Assembly (NCBI RefSeq): GCF_014648315.1
Contig: NZ_BMQW01000004.1
Span: 62,001-126,000, forward strand
Direction of reading: 5' to 3'
From: Shewanella ulleungensis
Lineage (GTDB): Bacteria; Pseudomonadota; Gammaproteobacteria; Enterobacterales; Shewanellaceae
DNA: 64,000 nt
The notes beneath the pieces are model-generated. The model ran no database searches and was not told where the DNA came from. It saw only the letters and a list, made by a program, of their open reading frames with translations. This document shows, one piece after another, positions 50,407 through 59,055 of the stretch (positions are counted from its first letter, which is position 1; the number at the start of each line of letters is the position of its first letter). The position numbers and the translations under genes were made by a program.

Positions 50407-50716
50407 ATACCAATCTCACGAAATACTTGGTCAATTTACAACCACTTAGTTTTTTTCATTCTAGTTGCGTTGATATTAAAATGGCTGTTCACTTTTAAAT
50501 CGATACAACATCAATGGAATATTTAAGAAGCTCCATTATGGCAAGTTTCAAAGTATTTTATACTTTGTTATATCCCTCTCAAATACAGCGACGTGGATGC
50601 CGGAGATCGAATAATGCAGTAGCAAGTTACCAAGAAAACTATGCGCTGAAAGTATCAGCCTTGCCTACAGCACTTTGGACTCCCTTGAAAGACTACATAT
50701 TTAATTGGATTGTTAT
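50407..50716. mobile_element. MITE-like inverted-repeat element, copy C (degenerate)
   Basis: The left end, ATACCAATCTCACGAA, matches the left end of the 58-kb copy at about 22 of 28 positions. The right end, TTTAATTGGATTGTTAT, matches that copy's right end at about 16 of 21. The two ends are inverted repeats of each other at about 18 of 26 positions. It fills most of the 547-base gap between trpR and the cytochrome c' gene. The one open frame inside is not credible as a gene. Confidence 0.5.
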
Positions 50717-50830
50717 AATGCCGTAACAGTACAAGTGTATCAATTAAACTCACTACTTTGCAAAAATGCCCAGTTAATAATCTTTGAAAAACATATCGCA
50801 TACATACATTAAAATTGTGTAGAATAAAAT

Positions 50831-50846
50831 TGTGACTGATCGCACG
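50831..50846. promoter_or_regulatory. Possible CRP-like site upstream of cytochrome c'
   Basis: TGTGA-CTGATC-GCACG has a perfect left half and three of five matches in the right half of the CRP consensus. It lies about 100 bases before the cytochrome c' start. Confidence 0.3.
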
Positions 50847-50931
50847 TTTACTCACTAAGCAATATGTGTGACAGGCTTAAATAAGTGCTTATGGAACCCT
50901 TGCTATTACTAGAAAGAAGAGAAGGATCACG

Positions 50932-51381
50932 ATGAAAAAGACATTACTTGCAATTGTAGCTACAGCAATAATAATTCCTGCTGCAATAGCTAATAACTTC
51001 GAAGAACCCGCTGACGCTATTAAATATCGTCAATCTGCATTTAGCTTAATCGCATACAACTTTGGCGACATGGGTGCAATGCTTAAAGGTAAAAAACCAT
51101 TTGATGCTGCTGTATTTAGCAGCCGTGCAGACAATGTTGCAGCACTTTCGAAATTACCTCACGAGGGTTTTATCGCAGGATCAGATAAAGGAGATACTGA
51201 AGCGCTTGCAAAAGTGTGGCATGACAAAGCTGATTTCGACAGCAAAATGACAGCATTTCAAGATAACGCCGCGGCATTAGCTGTTGCAGCAAAATCTACT
51301 GACCAAAACCTTATTAAACAAGCTTTTGCTAACACAGGTAAAAGCTGTAAAGGTTGTCATGACGTGTACAAAAAAGATTAA
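50932..51381 (+). CDS. Cytochrome c' (class II)
   Basis: The 149-residue protein has a signal peptide (cleavage near AIA-NNF) and a four-helix class II cytochrome c fold, with the heme site CKGCH at residues 139-143 close to the C-terminus. This C-terminal placing defines cytochrome c'. These periplasmic proteins bind nitric oxide and are tied to nitrosative-stress defence; the sequence does not prove which ligand is bound. A GAAGGA ribosome binding site precedes it. The next gene, convergent, is a cytochrome b561. Confidence 0.92.
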   Translation: MKKTLLAIVATAIIIPAAIANNFEEPADAIKYRQSAFSLIAYNFGDMGAMLKGKKPFDAAVFSSRADNVAALSKLPHEGFIAGSDKGDTEALAKVWHDKADFDSKMTAFQDNAAALAVAAKSTDQNLIKQAFANTGKSCKGCHDVYKKD

Positions 51382-51420
51382 AACTGTGTTTATCACATTC
51401 TAAATCGAGATAGACGTTTC

Positions 51421-51447
51421 AAAAAGCCCATATTTTATGGGCTTTTT
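51421..51447. terminator. Terminator after cytochrome c'
   Basis: A perfect 12-bp stem AAAAAGCCCATA/TATGGGCTTTTT with a 3-base loop lies between the convergent c' and b561 genes. Confidence 0.92.
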
Positions 51448-51575
51448 GCTAGGTTTTTTCATTACTAATGAATTGTGTAAAACAAAGTTGAACATTTTTT
51501 AAGTTAATTTATTAGCTGTATTAACCAGCATTTTGCTCACTGTCAATGTTCACAACCGGTTGCACCCTATCTTAT

Positions 51576-52241
51576 TTATAAAAAACTCACCACAGGTTCT
51601 AGTAGTAGCCACCAAATAAAACCAAAAATGACAGCAACAATAACTAAAGCCAACCAAGGCGAGCGTAAAACCGGCTTTGCAGTATGTTCCTCAACTTGCT
51701 TATAACCACTGAACATGGCTTTTAGAATATTATCGCCTTTAACAACATGTATTATTACAGCTAAAACATGAATCGCTGCCAAGGCCAAAATGATATTGAA
51801 ATTTGTTTTATGCAACCAGGTTAACCAAGAGGCGGTATCGGACGACACAAGGTGAATTAGCGGACCCTCAGTAAAAATATCATCCGTAGCAAACAGTCCA
51901 GTAGTCAATTGCAATGCCAATAACCCTAATAACGCAAACACCATGTAACCCCCTAGAGGATTATGGCCAATTGTTGATGGTTTAGGTTGACTGGTCGCAT
52001 ACTGAATAACTTTTTTAGGGGATACAAAAAAATGACTAAACTTTGCGGTATCGCTGCCTACAAATCCCCACACTAATCTAAAAGCAATAAGCGTCATTAA
52101 TACATAAGCCAGTACCTGATGCCACTGCATCTCACCAATGTCTGCAGTCCACCATAATCCACCTAATAAAGACACCATAGCCCAGTGGAATAAGCGTGTA
52201 GGAAAATCCCATACCTTAATTTTACGTTGTTCTATACTCAT
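51576..52241 (-). CDS. Cytochrome b561 family membrane protein
   Basis: The 221-residue inner-membrane protein has four core helices plus a fifth near the C-terminus (SPWLALVIVAVIFGFIWWLLL). It belongs to the bacterial cytochrome b561 family. Histidines well placed as heme ligands are in PTRLFHWAM, MQWHQVLAY, WLHKTNF and AAIHVLAVIIHVVKGD. It likely passes electrons from quinol to a periplasmic acceptor. The adjacent, convergent cytochrome c' is a natural candidate partner. A start near MSIEQRKIK is consistent with an AGAGTG site upstream. Confidence 0.9.
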   Translation of the reverse strand: MSIEQRKIKVWDFPTRLFHWAMVSLLGGLWWTADIGEMQWHQVLAYVLMTLIAFRLVWGFVGSDTAKFSHFFVSPKKVIQYATSQPKPSTIGHNPLGGYMVFALLGLLALQLTTGLFATDDIFTEGPLIHLVSSDTASWLTWLHKTNFNIILALAAIHVLAVIIHVVKGDNILKAMFSGYKQVEEHTAKPVLRSPWLALVIVAVIFGFIWWLLLEPVVSFL

Positions 52242-52272
52242 TAATAATCACTCTTGTCATTTTGCTTATAAG

Positions 52273-52307
52273 TTGATTATAAGCGAATCAAAAATGATTT
52301 AAATCAT
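52273..52307. promoter_or_regulatory. FNR/EtrA-like palindromes upstream of cytochrome b561
   Basis: ATGATTTAAATCAT (52294-52307) keeps the TGAT-N4-ATCA core of FNR/EtrA sites but lacks the outer T and A. TTGATT-N7-AATCAA (52273-52291) is a second palindrome with the same half-site. Both are 30 to 70 bases before the b561 start. The rest of the gap to the raiA CRP site shows nothing recognisable. Confidence 0.35.
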
Positions 52308-52570
52308 TTAGGTGGAGGTATCGTGGCTAAATAGAGAATTCTTGGCAAAGAAATAAGGAAACTAAAAACTAAAGCATAATTACACTGAAAGCATGCTGCA
52401 CTGAGGAAGTTTTTTTAACATTTAATTGGCAATAAAGGTAATTGAGGAACTACTTATCCATTCAAATATGGGCCTATCGTCAACGTAATACAAGTACATT
52501 TTAACGATTAATAGTCAAAAATGTCTAAGCGATCAAATATGCAGCACTCGACATTAACAGCACACCAAAG

Positions 52571-52612
52571 TGTGATTTAGATCACGATTTTTATGGCTAA
52601 CCTTGGTAATCT
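52571..52612 (+). promoter_or_regulatory. CRP-like site and promoter of raiA
   Basis: TGTGA-TTTAGA-TCACG (52571-52586) matches the CRP consensus at nine of ten key bases. A -10 box TAATCT is at 52607-52612. With a start near 52619 the CRP site is centred at about -40.5, the class II position. raiA is CRP-controlled in E. coli, which supports the reading. Confidence 0.65.
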
Positions 52613-52644
52613 GAACTCAAGCAAACAACAAGAAGGTTCTAAAT

Positions 52645-52998
52645 ATGCTGAAAATCACTAGCAAACAACTTGAAGTCACTGCCCTCATCCGCGAACGTAT
52701 TGAAGGAAGATTAGAAAAACTATCTCGACACGATATTCAATTAATTAACCCGCACGTTATTATCACACAAGAAAAGCAGTTGTTTAAAATTGAGGCTTCG
52801 GTTGGATTACCTAGTGGAGATTTATTTGCCCAGGCTAAAAGTGAAAACCTATACGCAGCGATTACTGCAATGGGACAAAAGCTGGAAAAACAGCTAAATC
52901 GCCTGACTCACAAACCCCAGGCTCAACGCCATGTATCATTACCCAATGACACAGAAAGCGAATTTGAGTATGTCTATAAGGAGGAAAACGCAGCTTGA
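52645..52998 (+). CDS. raiA: Ribosome-associated inhibitor RaiA
   Basis: The 117-residue protein matches RaiA (YfiA/protein Y): MLKITSKQLEVTALIRERI, LINPHVIITQEKQLFKIEASV, and YAAITAMGQKLEKQLNRL. It binds the ribosomal A and P sites in stationary phase or cold and keeps ribosomes idle. The gene lies directly ahead of pheL-pheA, as in E. coli. An AAGGTT site precedes the ATG. It has its own terminator. Confidence 0.94.
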   Translation: MLKITSKQLEVTALIRERIEGRLEKLSRHDIQLINPHVIITQEKQLFKIEASVGLPSGDLFAQAKSENLYAAITAMGQKLEKQLNRLTHKPQAQRHVSLPNDTESEFEYVYKEENAA

Positions 52999-53016
52999 TG
53001 TTAATTATCTTTCACC

Positions 53017-53043
53017 AGCGCACCTTCGGGTGCGCTTTCTTTT
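53017..53043 (+). terminator. Terminator after raiA
   Basis: A perfect 8-bp stem AGCGCACC/GGTGCGCT closed by a TTCG tetraloop is followed by TTCTTTTG. Confidence 0.9.
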
Positions 53044-53111
53044 GCCTGTAATTGCATCTTGTTGAATAAAATTACATTGACAGGTTAACGCGGTGGCTTT
53101 AGTTTTACTCT

Positions 53112-53186
53112 ATGAACACAAAATTATTCAGCTTTTTTATTTTCTTTTTTATTCAGCCCACCTTCGGAGGCGGATTTTCTGTGTAA
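53112..53186 (+). CDS. pheL: pheA leader peptide
   Basis: This 24-residue frame begins ATG AAC ACA AAA TTA TTC and contains eight phenylalanines: LFSFFIFFFI, then TFGG and GFSV before TAA. It matches the role and composition of E. coli PheL. Ribosome stalling on Phe codons would release the downstream terminator. It lies between the raiA terminator and pheA. No strong ribosome binding site is apparent. Confidence 0.9.
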   Translation: MNTKLFSFFIFFFIQPTFGGGFSV

Positions 53187-53205
53187 AAACGAAAATGAAA
53201 ATTCT

Positions 53206-53232
53206 AAAGCCTCCCACTGGGAGGCTTTTTTG
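53206..53232 (+). terminator. pheA attenuator terminator
   Basis: A perfect 10-bp stem AAAGCCTCCC/GGGAGGCTTT with a 3-base loop is followed by T residues. The GGAGGC near the end of pheL (53166-53171) can pair with its GCCTCC arm, giving the antiterminator. Confidence 0.92.
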
Positions 53233-53290
53233 TCTTATATACTGCGGTATTATTTGATACATCAGTAAATCGCGTTACATTGAGGTCAAT

Positions 53291-55231
53291 ATGCAAAAAC
53301 CACCAGAGTTAAGTCAAACTCGAGAGCAGATTACAGCGTTAGATAAATCATTGTTAGAACTGTTATCTAAACGCCGTCAATTGAGCTTAAATGTCGCGCG
53401 CAGTAAAGAGATAGATGTCAGACCAATTCGAGATACACAAAGAGAAAAAGAACTACTTGAACGTTTAGTGCAACAAGGACGCGATCAAGGTCTTGATGCA
53501 CACTTTGTAATATCACTTTACCAAAGCATCATTGAAGATTCAGTACTCTTTCAACAAACCTACTTGCACGGCCGAGCAAACCCTGACACTCAAAAGCAGC
53601 AATATACTGTGGCATACTTAGGTGCTAGAGGTTCATATTCGTATTTAGCAGCAACGAGATATTGTTCACGTCGCCAAGTTGAAATGATTGATTTTGGCTG
53701 TCAAAGCTTTGATGACATAGTTAATGCTGTTGAGTCAGGACATGCCGATTATGGTTTTTTGCCGATAGAGAACACTTCATCAGGTTCAATCAACGAAGTG
53801 TATGATGTATTACAACATACAACCTTATCCATTGTAGGTGAAACAACAATCGAAGTTGGCCACTGCTTGCTGACAAAACCAGACAGTAAACTCGCTGATA
53901 TCAAAACGATTTATGCCCATCCACAACCTATCAGCCAATGCAGTCGCTATTTAAGCCAGTATCCGCACATTAAACTAGAATATTGTTCAAGCAGTGCTGA
54001 GGCTATGACAAAAGTCATTGATGCTGACAATAACTCCGTCGCCGCTATTGGCAGTGCTGAAGGCGGTGCTTTGTATCAATTAGTGGCACTTGAAAACGGT
54101 TTAGCTAATCAAAAAATAAATCAAAGCCGTTTTATTGTTGTCGCCAGAAAGGCCTCTGCTGTGCCATCGCAATTACCGGCAAAAACAACATTGATTATGG
54201 CTACAGGCCAAAAACCAGGCGCTCTAGTTGAAGCGCTATTAGTATTGAAAGCCCATAATCTGAACATGAGTAAGCTTGAGTCTCGCCCTATTCCCGGCAC
54301 ACCATGGGAAGAAATGTTCTATTTAGACATAGATGGCAACTTAGCCACAACTGAAGTACAACAAGCGATTAAAGAGCTAGAGCGGTTAACACGCTTTATT
54401 AAAGTGCTAGGTTGTTATCCATGTGAAACTGTTAAGCCCACTCAGCTATCTCAAGCTCAACTGCTAATAGAGCCTGACAGCTCTAAGCAAGCCCCCGTTA
54501 AAGTGCAACCGAGTAGCCAAGCAAAACATTCTCGCGCTTATAAAGCAGAGGATACCCAACTTGTATGTCAACATATGCAGTTAGGCGCAGGTCAATTTAG
54601 CACACTACAACAAATTAACTTGCCAATAGACAACACAGTACTAGCAACGCAAGCCAAGTTGATTAAAGAAGCGGGCTTTCAAGCGATACTGCTTAATGAT
54701 TTAAAAAATCAAATGAGTGAACAACAACTTAAGCAACACGCACAAGTTATTGAGCAAGCAGGATTACTTTGCATAATGCAAATTGATCAAGAGCAGGAAT
54801 TTACTTTAGCAAGTCAGCTAGCCGATATGCTTATTTTGTCTGGTAAACAAATGTACAACCCAGACATGTTAGCGTTGATCGGCTCGGTTAATTTACCTGT
54901 TATGTTAGAACGTAACACGATGGCAAGTATTGACGATTGGCTGCAAGCTGCTGATACTGTACTCAGCCATGGCAATCAGCAACTTGTGCTATGTGAGTCA
55001 GGAGTAAGAAGCTTTACTCACCCAGAGCAGCTTAGTCTCGATTTAGCGGGCGTAGTGGAAGTCAAATCGCGCAGCCATCTACCTGTTATTGTTAATACCA
55101 GCTTCTGTATCAATTCAGCATTGTTAAGCACTCATGCCAATGCAGTAAAACGGCTTAAGGCTGATGGTATTGTATTATTGCAACAAGAGGGTATTTCTCA
55201 GGCCGATATTATTCATAGTTTGTATCAATAA
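53291..55231 (+). CDS. pheA: Chorismate mutase/prephenate dehydratase with C-terminal DAHP synthase-like domain
   Basis: The first 385 or so residues are a normal PheA. The AroQ chorismate mutase is at 5-95, prephenate dehydratase at about 110-285 (TVAYLGARGSYSY, with SRFIVV in place of the TRF motif), and an ACT domain at 298-380 with GALV and ESRP, the phenylalanine-binding motifs. After a linker, residues 424-646 resemble class I-beta DAHP synthase (LPVMLERNTMASIDDWLQAA, LCESGVRSF at 567-575, SHLPVIV). The catalytic parts are lost: no KPRTS loop, and VIVNTSFC (599-606) replaces the metal-binding VIVDPSHA. The protein is 646 residues against 386 in E. coli. The extra domain is probably non-catalytic. 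Preceded by the pheL attenuator. Confidence 0.95.
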   Translation: MQKPPELSQTREQITALDKSLLELLSKRRQLSLNVARSKEIDVRPIRDTQREKELLERLVQQGRDQGLDAHFVISLYQSIIEDSVLFQQTYLHGRANPDTQKQQYTVAYLGARGSYSYLAATRYCSRRQVEMIDFGCQSFDDIVNAVESGHADYGFLPIENTSSGSINEVYDVLQHTTLSIVGETTIEVGHCLLTKPDSKLADIKTIYAHPQPISQCSRYLSQYPHIKLEYCSSSAEAMTKVIDADNNSVAAIGSAEGGALYQLVALENGLANQKINQSRFIVVARKASAVPSQLPAKTTLIMATGQKPGALVEALLVLKAHNLNMSKLESRPIPGTPWEEMFYLDIDGNLATTEVQQAIKELERLTRFIKVLGCYPCETVKPTQLSQAQLLIEPDSSKQAPVKVQPSSQAKHSRAYKAEDTQLVCQHMQLGAGQFSTLQQINLPIDNTVLATQAKLIKEAGFQAILLNDLKNQMSEQQLKQHAQVIEQAGLLCIMQIDQEQEFTLASQLADMLILSGKQMYNPDMLALIGSVNLPVMLERNTMASIDDWLQAADTVLSHGNQQLVLCESGVRSFTHPEQLSLDLAGVVEVKSRSHLPVIVNTSFCINSALLSTHANAVKRLKADGIVLLQQEGISQADIIHSLYQ

Positions 55232-55276
55232 TAAATGCCTACAGAACCAAAATCTGGTCCAAGTAAACCAGCCATA

Positions 55277-55304
55277 AAAATGCCGAGATAATTCTCGGCA
55301 TTTT
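55277..55304. terminator. Terminator after pheA
   Basis: A perfect 12-bp stem AAAATGCCGAGA/TCTCGGCATTTT with a 4-base loop lies between convergent pheA and a small membrane protein gene. Confidence 0.93.
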
Positions 55305-55332
55305 CATTTCAACGATATGTTTTAACTGACAG

Positions 55333-55677
55333 CTACACAGCTAGCCCATCATTAAGGCTTATCCAGCCTTTAAAAATCCGGTAACTAAACCAACTGACAC
55401 CGACAAGATACATCGGCAAACTTAACCATAATGGACTAATCCAATAACCTGCTATAAAAAATGGACATAAACCGATAATACTCATGCGTTGCCAACGTAA
55501 ATGGCTGCCAAGCACTGAGTCAGGACTAACATTTTTCTGAATTAAGTTAAGCCATAAGCTTAATAGAACAGGAACAAAAAAAAGTGGGAAAGCACTCATT
55601 AAACCGTAAAGAAAATGCCCAAGGGAATTATCTTCAACCTGTTGTACAGGGAGCATATGCGATGGTGTCATCGACAT
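55333..55677 (-). CDS. Small membrane protein, DUF4870-like
   Basis: This 114-residue protein has three hydrophobic segments (about 23-46, 66-82 and 84-100) and a central GSHLRWQ motif. The same arrangement, helix-(S)HxRWQ-two helices, is seen in DUF4870-type proteins, but the match is loose. GGAGGAAA just before the first ATG supports the start. Function unknown. It is convergent with pheA and separate from tyrA by about 130 bases. Confidence 0.6.
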   Translation of the reverse strand: MSMTPSHMLPVQQVEDNSLGHFLYGLMSAFPLFFVPVLLSLWLNLIQKNVSPDSVLGSHLRWQRMSIIGLCPFFIAGYWISPLWLSLPMYLVGVSWFSYRIFKGWISLNDGLAV

Positions 55678-55806
55678 GGGTTTCCTCCAAAGGCAAGTTT
55701 TTAGATGTTAGCTAACATTGAATAAACTAGGAAAATCTGTTCATCTCATTAGCTAAACATAAGCCTTGTGTTACTGTTTGGCAATAATTTGATCAATTAA
55801 AAATGA

Positions 55807-56958
55807 TTAACCTGTCTTCATATCATTTACCGATTGCAACATTGCACGGCTTTCATGTTGGAACTGAGGAGCAAAGTCTCCAAACCATTTTGCGACACGT
55901 TGAAATTGAGTGACAAACTCTTGGCGATTACCTGATTTTAGCATAGTAAGCGCATCACGATAATTATCTAAATAATCACTAATCGCATGCTGGCTGCCTT
56001 GCTGGGCAAAGATTATATCGGCATAAAGTTCAGGATCTTGAGCGAACAATCTACCGACCATAGCTAATTCTAAACGATAAATCGGCGAACTAAACTGTAA
56101 TAGATTATCAATATCGGCTTCTTCTTTACACAGATTTAACCCATAAACAAAAGTCGAAAAGTGGCGCATAGCCTGCACAAGTTGCATTGCATTATCATGA
56201 CGTTCAGCTTCAGCTTCAACAATTCGTGCGCCCCAAATCTCAATTTGTTGCAATAACCATTGATAAGCCTCCGGTTGACGACCATGACAGACCACCACGA
56301 CTTGCTTTGCTAAGCTGCCCACATCTGGCCCGAACATAGGGTGTAAACCAACTACAGGGCCTTTATGAGCGGCTAGCATCGCAGCAAGAGGCTTTTCCTT
56401 AATAGATGTTAAGTCCGCTAAAATACAATTTGGTGGTAGCTGGGTTAATTTATCGCGGATCACATCACAAGTAACATTAATAGGTACAGTGACAATAACT
56501 AAACCAGCCCCGTCAAAAATAGCATTCGCATCCTGCCAATCATGTTTATCAATACTTTTGACTTTATAACCCGACAGGGTAAGCATTTGGGTAAACAACT
56601 GACCTAGCTTTCCTTGGCCACCAACCACTACCACACGCCCTAAATCTTGTTTAACTTGTTTAAAACCAACATCTTTTTCATTCAGATAAGACTCGCGCAT
56701 TAATCGGCGTAAGATATCTTCGATAAGCTGTGGCGACACATTCATGCTTTGTGCTTCTGCACGGCGTTTAGCCAGCATTGATGCTTCCCGCTGAGGCGCA
56801 TAAATGGGTACGCCAGCAGAATGTTTAACAGCACCAACTTGAGCAACTAAATCAAGACGTTTACGTAGTAAATGCAACAGTTGCTGATCGACACCATCAA
56901 TAAGGTCGCGTAAATTCTCAAGATCAGCAGTAGTCTTTTCGTTCATATTATTATCCAT
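55807..56958 (-). CDS. tyrA: Bifunctional chorismate mutase/prephenate dehydrogenase
   Basis: TyrA leads chorismate to 4-hydroxyphenylpyruvate for tyrosine. The 383-residue protein has the N-terminal AroQ mutase ([19 protein letters not shown]) and the NAD-dependent dehydrogenase ([26 protein letters not shown]). Its first base coincides with the last base of the aroF stop (TAATG), so translation is coupled. It is close in length to E. coli TyrA (373). Confidence 0.96.
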   Translation of the reverse strand: MDNNMNEKTTADLENLRDLIDGVDQQLLHLLRKRLDLVAQVGAVKHSAGVPIYAPQREASMLAKRRAEAQSMNVSPQLIEDILRRLMRESYLNEKDVGFKQVKQDLGRVVVVGGQGKLGQLFTQMLTLSGYKVKSIDKHDWQDANAIFDGAGLVIVTVPINVTCDVIRDKLTQLPPNCILADLTSIKEKPLAAMLAAHKGPVVGLHPMFGPDVGSLAKQVVVVCHGRQPEAYQWLLQQIEIWGARIVEAEAERHDNAMQLVQAMRHFSTFVYGLNLCKEEADIDNLLQFSSPIYRLELAMVGRLFAQDPELYADIIFAQQGSQHAISDYLDNYRDALTMLKSGNRQEFVTQFQRVAKWFGDFAPQFQHESRAMLQSVNDMKTG

Positions 56959-58049
56959 TAACCGTTGGCAACCTGTAGCATATCGAATCGAGTCGGTAAT
57001 ACTGCAGACAACTGGTTAGCGCCTTGTCTTAAAATAGTTTCAGTGGTTTCCCAATCAATGCATGCATCAGTTACAGAAACACCATATTTTAACTCTGCCA
57101 ATGGCTTATCTGAACTCTGATTTCCTTCATTGAGGTTACTTTCAAGCATAACACCGATAATCGATTTATTACCTGTCTCAATTTGGTTAAATACATCTTC
57201 GCAAACGTTTTTCTGACGAAAATGATCTTTTGAAGAGTTTCCATGACTGCAATCAACGACCAAACGAGCGCTCAGTTTTGCTGTGTGAATTTGCGCTTCG
57301 CTTTGTGCAACACTTACCGCATCATAATTTGGTGTTGAACCGCCACGTAGAATGATATGTCCGTCAGGATTGCCAGCAGTTTGTAATAATGCCACCTGGC
57401 CTTCTTGATTAATCCCCATAAAGCGGTGGCTGCTTGCCGCTGATTTTAATGCATTAATAGCTACGTCTAGTTTACCGTCGGTACCATTTTTAAAACCCAC
57501 AGGCATCGATAGGCCTGATGCCATTTCACGATGAGTTTGTGATTCTGTGGTTCTTGCTCCAATGGCAGACCAAGTCACCAGCTCAGATAAATACTGTGGG
57601 CTAATTGGGTCTAATGCCTCAGTCGCAATAGGTAACTCGAGTTCAGCTAACCAAATCATTAGCTCACGCGCCATTCTTAAGCCTTTTTCAACATCAAACG
57701 ACTCATCCATATCAGGATCATTAATAAGCCCTTTCCAACCAACAGTTGTTCGTGGTTTTTCAAAGTAAACACGCATAAGAATATAAAATTCATCGCTTAA
57801 CTCATCATGGAGTTTTTTCAGCTTTAATGCGTATTCCTTGGCAGCATCGATATCATGAATAGAGCACGGGCCAGTGACAACTAGCACTCGATTGTCACGC
57901 TTGTGGACGATATCAGCAACTTGTTTACGGGCATTAAGAATATATTGATAAGCATGAGTCGATAACGGCAATTCTTGCTTTAATTCTGCTGGAGTCACTA
58001 GCACTTGTTCTGAACTAATGTGCACATTATTAATCGTATCTTGCTGCAT
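56958..58049 (-). CDS. aroF: DAHP synthase, class I-alpha (AroF-type)
   Basis: The enzyme condenses phosphoenolpyruvate and erythrose 4-phosphate, the first step of the shikimate pathway. The 363-residue product starts MQQDTINNV; the ATG ten codons upstream is less likely. Motifs are [38 protein letters not shown] and [12 protein letters not shown], all catalytic residues intact. Its pairing with tyrA suggests the tyrosine-sensitive AroF isozyme. It belongs to a different class from the degenerate domain at the end of PheA. Confidence 0.93.
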   Translation of the reverse strand: MQQDTINNVHISSEQVLVTPAELKQELPLSTHAYQYILNARKQVADIVHKRDNRVLVVTGPCSIHDIDAAKEYALKLKKLHDELSDEFYILMRVYFEKPRTTVGWKGLINDPDMDESFDVEKGLRMARELMIWLAELELPIATEALDPISPQYLSELVTWSAIGARTTESQTHREMASGLSMPVGFKNGTDGKLDVAINALKSAASSHRFMGINQEGQVALLQTAGNPDGHIILRGGSTPNYDAVSVAQSEAQIHTAKLSARLVVDCSHGNSSKDHFRQKNVCEDVFNQIETGNKSIIGVMLESNLNEGNQSSDKPLAELKYGVSVTDACIDWETTETILRQGANQLSAVLPTRFDMLQVANG

Positions 58050-58099
58050 ACTTATTACTCTCTTTTGACGACAGACCAAAGGTCACTAATAGATTTATG

Positions 58100-58128
58100 T
58101 TTGAGTATTGTTTAGTGCAAATCGTACC
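58100..58128 (-). promoter_or_regulatory. Possible promoter of aroF-tyrA
   Basis: On the reverse strand TTGCAC, 16 to 17 bases, then ATAAATC form a plausible promoter about 50 bases before the aroF start. I looked for TyrR boxes (TGTAAA-N6-TTTACA) here and found none with the right spacing. Confidence 0.4.
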
Positions 58129-58227
58129 CTTGTACTGATACACCATTACACTCTTAAAGCAACTATGCCTGTACAAAGCTCCTAGAGCAAGGCTTATTTA
58201 CACAAAGGGACAAAAAATGACTTGGTA

Positions 58228-58514
58228 ATACCAATTCCACTAATTATCTGGTCATTCAGCGGGAATTCTGTACCTTCTAGGCAAGTAATAGGATTGTAGG
58301 CATAGTTGCTCTACCTCCTGCGTCCATGCAGTCGTACGTCAAAATGCTATTAAGCAGCATAGAAGGCACAGAAAACCGCCTTGCAGGAGTCGCTCAGACA
58401 GTCCATTTTTTTGTTGCATTGCTTTAAAAGGGAATAACCATTGTTTCAACAATGCGCCTCAAACTGAACAGTCTGAGCGACTCTGATTGGTCACATAATT
58501 AATGGAAATGGTAT
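58228..58514. mobile_element. MITE-like inverted-repeat element, copy B
   Basis: The 287-base stretch starts ATACCAATTCCACTAATTA and ends TAATTAATGGAAATGGTAT. The ends are inverted repeats with few mismatches, extending inside to TGGTCA/TGGTCAC. The same design and internal AAAGGGAATAACCATT are found in copy A at 10.7 kb. It has no coding capacity. It lies between aroF-tyrA and rplS. Confidence 0.75.
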
Positions 58515-58582
58515 AATGATATGATGTACGAAAAACAATCATTTTTTTACTTTTTAGCTGTTATACCATTTCCATTAATTAT
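58495..58582. repeat. 20-bp perfect inverted repeat: second terminus of the element family
   Basis: The right end of copy B (58495-58514) is repeated exactly, in opposite orientation, at 58563-58582 (ATACCATTTCCATTAATTAT), with 48 bases between; two more bases pair inside. The stray terminus may be the remains of another element or a nested insertion. It sits immediately beyond the rplS operon terminator. Confidence 0.8.
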
Positions 58583-58604
58583 TATTTTTTAAAAGCCCCA
58601 CAAA

Positions 58605-58628
58605 CAAAAACCCGCCTTTCGGCGGGTT
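58605..58628 (-). terminator. Terminator of the rpsP-rimM-trmD-rplS operon
   Basis: On the reverse strand the stem AACCCGCC/GGCGGGTT with loop GAAA is followed by TTTTTG, 40 bases beyond rplS. Confidence 0.93.
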
Positions 58629-58668
58629 GTTGTGCGAACACTGCATCTTTATTTTGAATCGGTAACTA

Positions 58669-59022
58669 TTACTTAGTTGCCAATTTTTCACGGATACGTG
58701 CAGATTTACCTGAACGCTCACGTAAATAGTACAGCTTAGCACGACGTACACGGCCGCGACGCTTAACTTCGATGCTAGCAATTAACGGGCTATGCGTCTG
58801 GAAAGCACGCTCAACACCTTCACCATTAGAGATTTTACGTACTGTGAATGCAGAGTGCAGACCACGGTTACGCTTTGCGATAACGATACCTTCAAAAGCC
58901 TGAAGACGCTCTTTATCACCTTCTTTAACACGTACTTGAACCACTACTGTATCACCAGCACCGAAATCAGGTACGTCTGTTTTCATTTGCTCATCGTTGA
59001 GCATTTTAATGATGTTGTTCAT
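58669..59022 (-). CDS. rplS: 50S ribosomal protein L19
   Basis: The 117-residue protein matches L19 throughout ([46 protein letters not shown]). It lies at the subunit interface. It is the last gene of the conserved operon rpsP-rimM-trmD-rplS. Confidence 0.98.
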   Translation of the reverse strand: MNNIIKMLNDEQMKTDVPDFGAGDTVVVQVRVKEGDKERLQAFEGIVIAKRNRGLHSAFTVRKISNGEGVERAFQTHSPLIASIEVKRRGRVRRAKLYYLRERSGKSARIREKLATK

Positions 59023-59055
59023 AACTACTCCATTCTAGAATTAACTGAGCATTGA

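Noticed and set aside
50514..50726. Forward open frame of 70 codons between trpR and cytochrome c'
   Set aside because: No ribosome binding site, no family resemblance, and it lies within the degenerate inverted-repeat element.
58100..58200. TyrR boxes ahead of aroF
   Set aside because: TGTA/TACA pairs occur but with spacing of 12 instead of 10 bases between the tetranucleotides.
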